This document shows positions 57,347-64,000 of a stretch of DNA of 64,000 nucleotides, piece by piece. The number at the start of each line of letters is the position of its first letter. The stretch's first letter is position 1. A model generated the notes under the pieces. It had not been told where the DNA came from and did not search any database. It saw only the letters and a program-made list of their open reading frames with translations. Source of the stretch: Microbacterium sp. RU1D (GTDB lineage Bacteria > Actinomycetota > Actinomycetes > Actinomycetales > Microbacteriaceae). Position numbers and translations under genes: made by a program. Where the stretch lies: the NCBI RefSeq assembly GCF_900156435.1, contig NZ_FTPQ01000001.1, positions 992,001 through 1,056,000 on the forward strand, in the 5' to 3' direction.

Positions 57347-59110
57347 ATGTCGCGAATCTCCCTCAGCCGGATGAGCCCGACGCGAATCGCGTGGATCGCG
57401 CTCGGTGTCGTGGCCGCTGTTCTCGTCGTCCTCGCCGCGGCGGTCGGAATCGGCGCCTTCATCGCGCAGAAGGAATTGCGCGCGGCTGTACCGGTCGTCT
57501 CACAATTGCAAGACGAATTCGGCGGCGAAGACCCCGCGGCCGTCCAGGCGTCCGTGCAAAAGCTCCAGGGGCACGCCGCCGCGGCGCGCGGTGCGGCCGA
57601 CACCCCCCTGTGGTGGGTGGCGGAGCAGGCTCCCTTCGTCGGTCCCACCCTCCACGCGGTCCGGGAGTCCACCGTCGCGATCGACGAGCTGGCGCAGGGC
57701 GTCCTCCCCGCGCTGTCCGACGTCGACCCGAGCCTGTTGCGCCCGACCGGGGGAGTGTTCGACGTCGCGGCCCTGTCCTCGCTCGCCGGACCGGTGTCGA
57801 CGGCAGCGGATGCCGGGGAGCGGGCTGCAGATGCCCTCTCGGAAGTCGACCTCGCCGACACGCCGGGAATGCTGCGTGGGCCGCTCTCACAGCTCACGGG
57901 CGCCGTTGATGCGTTGCAGCCAGCGTTGTCGCGCGCGAATGCCGTGATGCCGCACCTGTCGACGATGATGGGCGCTGACGGTCCGAAGAACTATCTCCTC
58001 CTCGTGCAGAACAATGCCGAGGCCCGCGGAACCGGCGGCATCCCGGCATCCGTGGTCATGCTCCGTTTCGACGGCGGCAAGCTCGAGATCGCCGCACAGG
58101 CGACGAGCCGCGATTTCACGAACAAACGCGAGTCGCCCATCATCCCGCTCGACCCCGGAGTCGTGAAGCTTTACGACGACAAGGTCGGCCGCTATTCGCA
58201 GGACATCACGTCGACGCCCGATTTCACCCTGTCGGCGGAATTGGCGAAGGCGTATTGGACGGAATCCTTCGACACGCAGGTCGACGGGGTTATCTCCATC
58301 GACCCCGTGGTGTTGTCGTACATCCTGCGAGCGACCGGTCCGATCACGCTGGCCACCGGCGACAAGCTGACCTCGAACGACGCGGTGAAGATCCTGCTGA
58401 GCGATGTGTACGCCAGGTACCCGAATAACGACGACCAGGACGCTTTCTTCGCCTCCGCGGCGGTGGAGGTGTTCGACGCCGTCTCCTCGGGCGACTTCAA
58501 ACCCGTCCCGTTCGCGACGGCCATCGTGCAGGCGGTCGACGAGAATCGCGTCTACTTCCATTCCTTCGACGAGGGCATCAAGTCCGCCTTCGACGGGTCG
58601 CGCCTGTCGGGACCGCTGCCCGAGAGCGACGGACCCGATCAAACGACGCTCGGTGTGTTCGTCAACGACCTCACCGAGGGCAAGCTGAGCTTCTACACGT
58701 GGATGTCGGCCGACGTCGTTGCCGACCGTTGCTCCGCGGTGCCCACGTACACGACGACGGTGACCTTCGTGAATGCGCTCGATCAGGCGACATCAGACGG
58801 CCTCGTGAAGTACGTCGACGGCGCGCGGCACTACCCCAAGGGCACCATCGGGACCGATATCCAGTTCTACGGCCCCAGCGGTTCGCGCTTCGTCAAGGCG
58901 ACGATCGACGGAACCGACGTCGAGATCACCAATGGTGAACACCTCGGCCGCCCCGTGGGTCGCATGTGGGTCGTCAATGGGCTGCAGCAGGCGCACACGC
59001 TGACGATGACCTTCGAGGGCGCGCCCGAAGACGGCGGCGAGGTGTCGCTCGTGCACACCCCCATGGTCAACCCGGTGCGCACCAGTGTGACCGAGACGGC
59101 ATGCGGCTGA
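57347..59110 (+). CDS. DUF4012 domain protein, membrane-anchored
   Basis: 587 residues. One N-terminal helix (IAWIALGVVAAVLVVLAAAVGIGAF) anchors a large extracellular part. The DUF4012 core has YLLLVQNNAEARGTGGIPASVVML, then FTNKRESPIIPLDPGVV and VDGVISIDPVVLSYILRATGPI. The family often sits in capsule and wall-polymer loci of Gram-positive bacteria; its activity is not established, although attachment of polymers to the wall has been suggested by analogy with LytR-CpsA-Psr proteins. It is divergent from the leftward operon and probably shares control. GGAACGGA precedes ATG 57347. Confidence 0.87.
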   Translation: MSRISLSRMSPTRIAWIALGVVAAVLVVLAAAVGIGAFIAQKELRAAVPVVSQLQDEFGGEDPAAVQASVQKLQGHAAAARGAADTPLWWVAEQAPFVGPTLHAVRESTVAIDELAQGVLPALSDVDPSLLRPTGGVFDVAALSSLAGPVSTAADAGERAADALSEVDLADTPGMLRGPLSQLTGAVDALQPALSRANAVMPHLSTMMGADGPKNYLLLVQNNAEARGTGGIPASVVMLRFDGGKLEIAAQATSRDFTNKRESPIIPLDPGVVKLYDDKVGRYSQDITSTPDFTLSAELAKAYWTESFDTQVDGVISIDPVVLSYILRATGPITLATGDKLTSNDAVKILLSDVYARYPNNDDQDAFFASAAVEVFDAVSSGDFKPVPFATAIVQAVDENRVYFHSFDEGIKSAFDGSRLSGPLPESDGPDQTTLGVFVNDLTEGKLSFYTWMSADVVADRCSAVPTYTTTVTFVNALDQATSDGLVKYVDGARHYPKGTIGTDIQFYGPSGSRFVKATIDGTDVEITNGEHLGRPVGRMWVVNGLQQAHTLTMTFEGAPEDGGEVSLVHTPMVNPVRTSVTETACG

Positions 59111-59161
59111 TCGGCTACAGCGGCTTGTCAGGAGCCTGGCGACGCCGGTCCGCGGGGTGAC

Positions 59162-59446
59162 TCAGAGCACCGCGAAGAGGTAGGCGTATGCCGCGAGAAG
59201 GCCGAGGTTGATCAGTCCCGCAATCAGGGCGAGCACGCCCACCGAGCCGCGTCGCAGGATCACCGCGACGACGGCGAGGGCCAGGCCGAGCACCGCACCC
59301 GCGGCGCTCAAGGCGAGGGTGCCCATGAGCGACAGTGTCTCGACAAAGGCCGCCCACAGGCGCGCGACGACCGCGAGCTGCACCCCGATGGAGGCGAGCG
59401 CGGCGAGCAGAGACAAGGTGCCGAGCACGCGGGGGGCGGTTTTCAC
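59162..59446 (-). CDS. Small three-helix membrane protein, unknown function
   Basis: 94 residues with three hydrophobic helices (about 8-30, 38-63, 68-92) and almost no loops. It overlaps the GtrA gene by GTGA and is probably co-translated with it. Function unknown; a role beside a GtrA flippase is a guess. Confidence 0.7.
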   Translation of the reverse strand: MKTAPRVLGTLSLLAALASIGVQLAVVARLWAAFVETLSLMGTLALSAAGAVLGLALAVVAVILRRGSVGVLALIAGLINLGLLAAYAYLFAVL

Positions 59447-59925
59447 GGGGCGAGCCTACCCGAGGGGCTTTCGGCGGCTGGAATCGCCCGCGTGGGTGGG
59501 AACACGACGAAGTGATAGAGCACGAACCGGATGACGGTCACCCCGCCGATCGCGAACAGGTTGACGACATTGAGACCCACGGGGTCAGCCGCTCCGAACA
59601 CGGTCTCGAGCGCGCGTGCTCCGAGCCAGACGGCAGCCGCACCGAGACCCGTGCAGGCGGCGTTGACGAGGAGAAACTTCACCATCTGCCGCCCGGCACC
59701 CGTTCGTGCGCGCGAGCGGAAAGCCCATTCGCGGTTGCCGATGTAAGCGTTGACGAGGGCGATGAGCGACGCGACGATCTTTGCCGCGACGGGACCCATC
59801 CCCGTCAGAAGCAGCAGATTGAAGGCGGCGATCTCGATCGCGGTGCTGATCGCGCCCACGATGAGGAAGCGGGCAGACAGAGCGCCCGCACGACGAAGAT
59901 TCCGGCTGCGCCCCACGAGTGTCAT
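59443..59925 (-). CDS. GtrA family membrane protein
   Basis: 160 residues, four helices. FLIVGAISTAIEIAAFNLLL, ALVNAYIGNREWAFRS and the last helix ending RFVLYHFVVFPPT are the GtrA pattern. GtrA-like proteins move polyprenyl-phosphate sugars across the membrane for glycosylation of surface polymers. A GT2 gene of the matching GtrB type is divergent next to it. Start at ATG 59925 or at GTG three codons later; TAGCGT directly abuts the ATG. Confidence 0.88.
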   Translation of the reverse strand: MTLVGRSRNLRRAGALSARFLIVGAISTAIEIAAFNLLLLTGMGPVAAKIVASLIALVNAYIGNREWAFRSRARTGAGRQMVKFLLVNAACTGLGAAAVWLGARALETVFGAADPVGLNVVNLFAIGGVTVIRFVLYHFVVFPPTRAIPAAESPSGRLAP

Positions 59926-59987
59926 ACGCTACATGTTCGGGGGAATTGCCGGGTGAATCCGTCCCGGCTGAGAGCGGGGATGCCAGG

Positions 59988-60770
59988 GTGCAGGCGCAAG
60001 ACCATGTTGCGGTCGTGATACCGGCCTTCAACGAGGCCGAGGCCCTGCCGTCCTTCCTCGCGGAGATCCACGCCTCGTTCGAGAGCATCGGTGTCTCCGT
60101 TTCCGTGATCGTGGTCGACGATGCGTCCACGGATGCCACCAGCGACGCGGCCGCTCCCCTCGCCGACGTCATCCGCTCCCCGCGCAATCAGGGTCACGGC
60201 CCCACGGCGCTCGCCGCGTACGAACAGGGCCTCCGCAGCGGAGCCGGGATCATCGTGCACGTCGACGGCGACGGGCAGTTCTACGGAGACGACATCGCCC
60301 GCGTGGCGTCGGCTCTCGACCACGCCGAGGCCGATGTCGTGCACGGCGTGCGACGCGGGCGCACCGATCCCTGGTTCCGGCGCGCCTTGAGTGGGCTGGT
60401 GCGGTTCGCGGTGTTCCTGTTGTGCGGGAGGTCCGTCCCCGACGTCAATACGCCTCTCCGCGCCTACGGGCAGGCGGCTTTGCGCCGCCTCGTCGACGGT
60501 GTCCCGGCGGACGCCCTCGTCCCTCACGTGCATTTCTCCATCTCCGAAGCACGCGAACGGCTGCGGGTGCGGTACGTCTCCGTCGCCAGCATCCCCCGTC
60601 GCGGCGCGGTCGCTCAGGGCACGATGTGGGGTGGCGGGCGTGCGCGTGCCGTACTGCCTCCCCGTCGTCTCGTGCGATTCGCCGCCCGAGCGCTCGGTGA
60701 ACTGTGGCGGGTCGACATCCTCGGCTCCGTTCGGCGCGGGGTTCCGCACGACGCGACCGTGCGCGGCTGA
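59988..60770 (+). CDS. Glycosyltransferase family 2 (polyprenyl-phosphate sugar synthase-like)
   Basis: About 260 residues, GT-A fold. VAVVIPAFNEAEALPSFLAE, VIVVDDASTDAT and the DxD-like HVDGDGQF are diagnostic. The pattern RSPRNQGHGPTALAAY resembles dolichol/polyprenyl-phosphate mannose synthases, which would feed a GtrA flippase. There is no C-terminal membrane pair. The GTG at 59988 is chosen over the start at 59919, which lies within the divergent GtrA gene; the ribosome site is weak. Confidence 0.85.
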   Translation: MQAQDHVAVVIPAFNEAEALPSFLAEIHASFESIGVSVSVIVVDDASTDATSDAAAPLADVIRSPRNQGHGPTALAAYEQGLRSGAGIIVHVDGDGQFYGDDIARVASALDHAEADVVHGVRRGRTDPWFRRALSGLVRFAVFLLCGRSVPDVNTPLRAYGQAALRRLVDGVPADALVPHVHFSISEARERLRVRYVSVASIPRRGAVAQGTMWGGGRARAVLPPRRLVRFAARALGELWRVDILGSVRRGVPHDATVRG

Positions 60771-60772
60771 TC

Positions 60773-61249
60773 GTGCGTCACCTGTTCGCCTGGACGGGTC
60801 TGGGGCTCTGCCTCGCCGTCGTGCTGGCGGCCACGTTGTCGCCGACACCCATCGACCAGGGATACGAGAGCGCCATCGAGCGCGTCCTGTCGATCCTGCA
60901 TCGCAACGGTGTTCCGGAGTGGTTCGGCTACCGCTGGCTCGAGTTCTCGGCGAATATTGCCATGTTCGTCCCCCTGGCGTATTTCCTCTCCCTCGTCTTC
61001 CCGACGCGATTCTTGTGGCTGGCGCTGCCCCTCGTGCCCGCCCTGTCGGTCGCGCTCGAAACGCTGCAGTTCTTCGTGCTGCCGGCGCGCTTCGCAACCG
61101 TCAACGACGTGATCGCGAACACCGTGGGGGGCTGGGTGGGAGTCGCCGCGGCGGCGCTGACGGTGGCTGCCGTTCATGCGCGGGACCGGCGCGTGCTGCA
61201 GAAGTGGCGTCAGCGAAACGTCGTCGGTGTTTGCGAGTCCGTCGGATGA
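60773..61249 (+). CDS. VanZ-like family membrane protein
   Basis: 158 residues, four helices. ATLSPTPID near the N-terminus, the FSANIAMFVPLAYFLSLVF block and ALETLQFFVLPARFATVNDVIANTVGGWVG are the VanZ-like signature. VanZ-type proteins are linked to cell-envelope glycan functions; the mechanism is unknown. GTG 60773 follows the GT2 stop by 2 bases, so it is translationally coupled. Confidence 0.88.
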   Translation: MRHLFAWTGLGLCLAVVLAATLSPTPIDQGYESAIERVLSILHRNGVPEWFGYRWLEFSANIAMFVPLAYFLSLVFPTRFLWLALPLVPALSVALETLQFFVLPARFATVNDVIANTVGGWVGVAAAALTVAAVHARDRRVLQKWRQRNVVGVCESVG

Positions 61250-62805
61250 CGCGCCTGACCGTGCGCCTCGCGCTGCTCACGGCGGCGTCCGCCCTCATCG
61301 TGAGCCTGGCTGCCTACGTGCCGATGATCGTCAGCGGTCACATCACGCGTGACTCCGGAGTCTTCCTTTACACGGGAATGGCCGTCTCGCGCGGGGGAAT
61401 GCCCTATGTCGACTCGTGGGATCACAAGGGTCCGCTTCTCGCGGTGATCGAGACCCTCGCGTGGCGTCTCGGGGGCGGCATCGTCGGTGCTCCGATCCTG
61501 GAGGCGCTCGTTCTGTTCTCGGGGCTCACCGTCGCGGGACTGATGTGGTCGCGGTGGATCCGCGCGTGGGCGCCCGTTCTCGTCCTCTTCGTCGGCGTGA
61601 CCTATCTCGGCGTGTTCGAGGGCGGCAACTTCACGGAGACGTGGTTGTTCCCGTTCCAGCTCGTCGCTTACAGCTTCATCGCCGACACAGCGCTTCGCTC
61701 GGGCCGGGAAGCCCCCACCCGAATCGTCGTCGGAGCGGGCCTAACGATCGGTCTCGCCGTGTCCGTCGGGCTGTTCACCCGCATGAACAATGTCGCGGGC
61801 CTGCTGGTGCTGGCGGGTATCTGCGTCGTCTTCTTCCGGCGGCGCCTCGTCTTCTCCGCCTCCGTCGTCGGCGTCATCGCGGTCGTCGGGATCGCGCTCA
61901 CCCTGTGGCTGTGGACGGGCGACGCTTTGCGCGCGGCAGTGGACCAGTACGTACGGTACAACCTCTTCTACTCCGAGGGCACGGCCCTGGGCGAACGCGT
62001 CGCCTCGTTCGCGATGCTGGCCCAGCTGCTCGTCGCGGGCGCGATTGTCGGCGTGGCACTCGTCATGTTCAGCGCCGCCTTCATGACGCGAACGGTCGCG
62101 ACGGGCACGTGGTCTCCGGCCATGTCCGTCCTGGTCGTCTTCTTCGCGGTCGGAGCGATTGACGCGCTCTCGCAGATGGCGTCTGGCCGGCCATATCCGC
62201 ATTACCTCGTCGTGGCGGTCGCCGGCTTCACGGTCGCGGCTGCGGCAGCCGGAGCCGAGGTGCAGCCGGCGGTCGGGGAGTGGTGGCGACGCGAGAGGCG
62301 TGCTCGACGCCGTACGATTCGGGTCGTCGGGATCGCTGCTCTCGCCGCGTTCGTGCTGTCGAGCTCTGGCGCGACCGCCCTGCAAGGACTCCGCACCACG
62401 CTCGGCGCCGGAGTCTTCATCGCAGGCTCCTATCAGGCGCAGATCGTCGACCGTGTCCTCGCGGAGACGAGCCCCGACGACCGTGTGCTAGTGCACGGAG
62501 CCGAGACGTGGATCCTTGCGGCCTCGCAGCGGCTGTCGCCCACCGCGATCACCTATTCTCTGCCCGTCGAGCAAGGCTACGGAGGTCTCCCGGCGCAGTA
62601 CCTGGCAGACGTGATGGCCTTCCCCCCGGCGCTGATAGTGGAGTCTCCGCTGTCCTGCGGGATTTCGATCGCATGTCCGGTAGAGAAGGCTTACTTCGCG
62701 GGCTTGGCGCCGTGGGTGGTTTCGTCTTACGAATTAGATGGGGAGGCGGTGGGGTTTCGGTTCTGGCGTAGTCTCAATCACACAACGTCCCGCCCCTTGG
62801 GTTGA
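61246..62805 (+). CDS. ArnT/PMT-like multi-spanning glycosyltransferase
   Basis: 519 residues and about 11-12 helices. The first outside loop HITRDSGVFLYTGMAV and the following DSWDHKGPLL are GT-C hallmarks, with the acidic residue in the first loop expected to be catalytic. Such enzymes use polyprenyl-phosphate sugars as donors outside the membrane, which fits the neighbouring GT2 and GtrA genes. ATG 61246 overlaps the VanZ-like stop (ATGA). The last 32 bases overlap the convergent GH26 gene. Confidence 0.85.
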   Translation: MTRLTVRLALLTAASALIVSLAAYVPMIVSGHITRDSGVFLYTGMAVSRGGMPYVDSWDHKGPLLAVIETLAWRLGGGIVGAPILEALVLFSGLTVAGLMWSRWIRAWAPVLVLFVGVTYLGVFEGGNFTETWLFPFQLVAYSFIADTALRSGREAPTRIVVGAGLTIGLAVSVGLFTRMNNVAGLLVLAGICVVFFRRRLVFSASVVGVIAVVGIALTLWLWTGDALRAAVDQYVRYNLFYSEGTALGERVASFAMLAQLLVAGAIVGVALVMFSAAFMTRTVATGTWSPAMSVLVVFFAVGAIDALSQMASGRPYPHYLVVAVAGFTVAAAAAGAEVQPAVGEWWRRERRARRRTIRVVGIAALAAFVLSSSGATALQGLRTTLGAGVFIAGSYQAQIVDRVLAETSPDDRVLVHGAETWILAASQRLSPTAITYSLPVEQGYGGLPAQYLADVMAFPPALIVESPLSCGISIACPVEKAYFAGLAPWVVSSYELDGEAVGFRFWRSLNHTTSRPLG

Positions 62806-64000
62806 CGGACGTCCATTCCATTATCTTCTCTGCTCGCCTCCGCACCATGGGGATGAATGAGGCGACCGCGAGGAGTATGAGGAAACCCACCGCCGCAAGA
62901 GCGCTGGTTCCCACTAGTCTTGCGATCTCCGCGGCGGGGTCCCGATAGGTGAAGGTCTGGGAGGCGACCACAGCCTCGCCGGAGGAATTCGTCACCGTCA
63001 CTCGAACGACGCCTTCCGGGTGAGGTGGGGTCAGGACGGAAATCGCGTCCTCGTGCCTCAGTGGCTCGATCTTCGCATCGACGATATTTGCCAGATGCGG
63101 GCCCGCGTAGTAACCGCCCGAGACTGCCTGCGCAAGCGCCTTGGAGGATTTTACATCGCGAGACAGATCAACGTCCTTGGTATTCATGAAATAGAGAATT
63201 GCCCTGATTTGCGGAAACTTCTTGGGTAAATCGATGGCGTAGGTTTTGGTTAGAAAGTTGCTTCTGGTCGTGCTGGATCGAAAACTCGCGGTTCCTAGTT
63301 CAGCGATCATAATGGGCTTTTTTGAGAAGGAGGAAACCTGCTTCAGGCTCGTCTCGAATATCGCCGAGAAGGACATGTTCGTACCTCGATTGTACCCGTC
63401 CAGACCAATCCAGTCGACATAGTCGTCTCCCGGATAGAAAGACGAAAGAGGCACGTTCGCGGTTGCGCCCGACGTGCGCTTTACATTCGGGCACCACACC
63501 CACGTGACATTATTCGCGCCTGTCTCCCGGAAGATGTCGTGTATGTGCCTCCATGCGGCGATATAGGAAGAGCGCGACGACCCTTTCTGCACATTCCATG
63601 GGTACCAGTCCCCGTTCGCCTCGTGCATCGTTCGAAGAAAGATAGGTATCCCCGCCGCTTTAACTTCTCCGGCAAACTTTTTGATGTAGTCGTCGTACGA
63701 CCCCTCGGCGATCTTTTTAAGGTCGTACCCGCAAAGGGATCGATAACGCGCGCAACTTTCTTTGTCGATGTAGGTGGGGTTCCAGGTGAGCATCGGGATG
63801 ACACCCTGAGCGTCCACCGACTCCACCCATGATCGCGGAAAATCTAAGAAGTCAGCGGCCGAGTCGCCTGACCATCGCGAGAATTTGTTCATTACAGAAA
63901 CCTGCCGTCCAGCGATCTTCTGGAAGTGAGGATTCCCAGACCCATCGGTCGCCCCGAAGTAGACGGCTGGGCTATTCTCGACAGGCCCGACGTCGGTCGA
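62774..64000 (-). CDS. Membrane-anchored GH26-type glycosidase, 5' end outside the window
   Basis: Partial: at least 408 residues, reading open to the right edge (the first visible residues are STDVGPVENSP). The (beta/alpha)8 GH26-like core has GATDGSGNPHF, VIPMLTWNPTY, the acid/base Glu in RTMHEANGDWYPW (near 63620) and the nucleophile Glu in PIMIAELGTA (near 63300). One C-terminal helix (LVGTSALAAVGFLILLAVAS) and a basic tail anchor it. GH26 enzymes cut beta-mannans or similar glycans; here it may trim or release the polymer made by this locus. Its DNA is clearly richer in A/T codons than the rest of the window, a sign of transfer. Confidence 0.85.
   Translation of the reverse strand, partial: STDVGPVENSPAVYFGATDGSGNPHFQKIAGRQVSVMNKFSRWSGDSAADFLDFPRSWVESVDAQGVIPMLTWNPTYIDKESCARYRSLCGYDLKKIAEGSYDDYIKKFAGEVKAAGIPIFLRTMHEANGDWYPWNVQKGSSRSSYIAAWRHIHDIFRETGANNVTWVWCPNVKRTSGATANVPLSSFYPGDDYVDWIGLDGYNRGTNMSFSAIFETSLKQVSSFSKKPIMIAELGTASFRSSTTRSNFLTKTYAIDLPKKFPQIRAILYFMNTKDVDLSRDVKSSKALAQAVSGGYYAGPHLANIVDAKIEPLRHEDAISVLTPPHPEGVVRVTVTNSSGEAVVASQTFTYRDPAAEIARLVGTSALAAVGFLILLAVASFIPMVRRRAEKIMEWTSVNPRGGTLCD

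Noticed and set aside
61668-62385. Minus-strand frames opposite the ArnT-like gene
   Set aside because: Low-complexity mirror sequence without start signals.

Overview
The window is high-GC DNA from an actinobacterium, most likely Microbacteriaceae and plausibly Microbacterium. The evidence is codon use, actinobacterial-type RpoB/RpoC/EF-G/EF-Tu, frequent GTG starts, frequent 4-base GTGA/ATGA gene overlaps, and many starts preceded directly by a TAnnnT -10 hexamer (leaderless genes). The genus is an inference; no rRNA is present. I see no tRNA, rRNA, CRISPR array, transposase or integrase.

Layout. 1-10.7 kb holds unlinked housekeeping and regulatory genes: an MFS exporter, an SDR protein, a DUF6421 gene divergent from an Lrp/AsnC regulator across a likely operator, a two-component pair, GNAT, SRPBCC, ComB-like, SprT-like, TPR and spermidine-synthase-like genes. 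11-16.7 kb is a peptide/nickel-type ABC importer whose fused ATPase faces the other genes. 16.9-19.3 kb is the 5-oxoprolinase set pxpA plus fused pxpBC. 19.4-27.2 kb is rpoB-rpoC with a clear promoter and terminators. 27.3-31.1 kb holds small conserved secreted or membrane proteins of unknown role, including a convergent paralogous pair.

31.2-45.7 kb is the most interesting locus. It is a tightly overlapped, probably co-transcribed series: membrane Ser/Thr kinase, 1983-residue Ig/FN3-repeat surface protein, MoxR AAA+ ATPase, DUF58 protein, transglutaminase-fold membrane protein that has lost its catalytic Cys and His, DUF5684-FHA protein, and a Thr-motif-repeat membrane protein. It looks like a phospho-regulated envelope system in which kinase and ectodomain are separate polypeptides and the transglutaminase-like component is a pseudoenzyme.

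45.7-50.5 kb is the str operon (rpsL-rpsG-fusA-tuf) with a long leader, hairpins in the two larger gene gaps and a UUCG-loop terminator. 50.7-64 kb is an exopolysaccharide region. A leftward operon (DUF1972 glycosyltransferase, hexapeptide acyltransferase, GT4, O-antigen ligase-like polymerase, Wzx-like flippase) starts from a divergent promoter shared with a DUF4012 gene. To its right lie GtrA, GT2, VanZ-like and ArnT-like genes and a membrane-anchored GH26 glycosidase, cut by the window edge and visibly AT-richer than the rest.

Across the window the heptamer GGATGCC/GGCATCC is strikingly frequent, both inside genes (where it forces codons otherwise avoided) and in the stems of intergenic hairpins.
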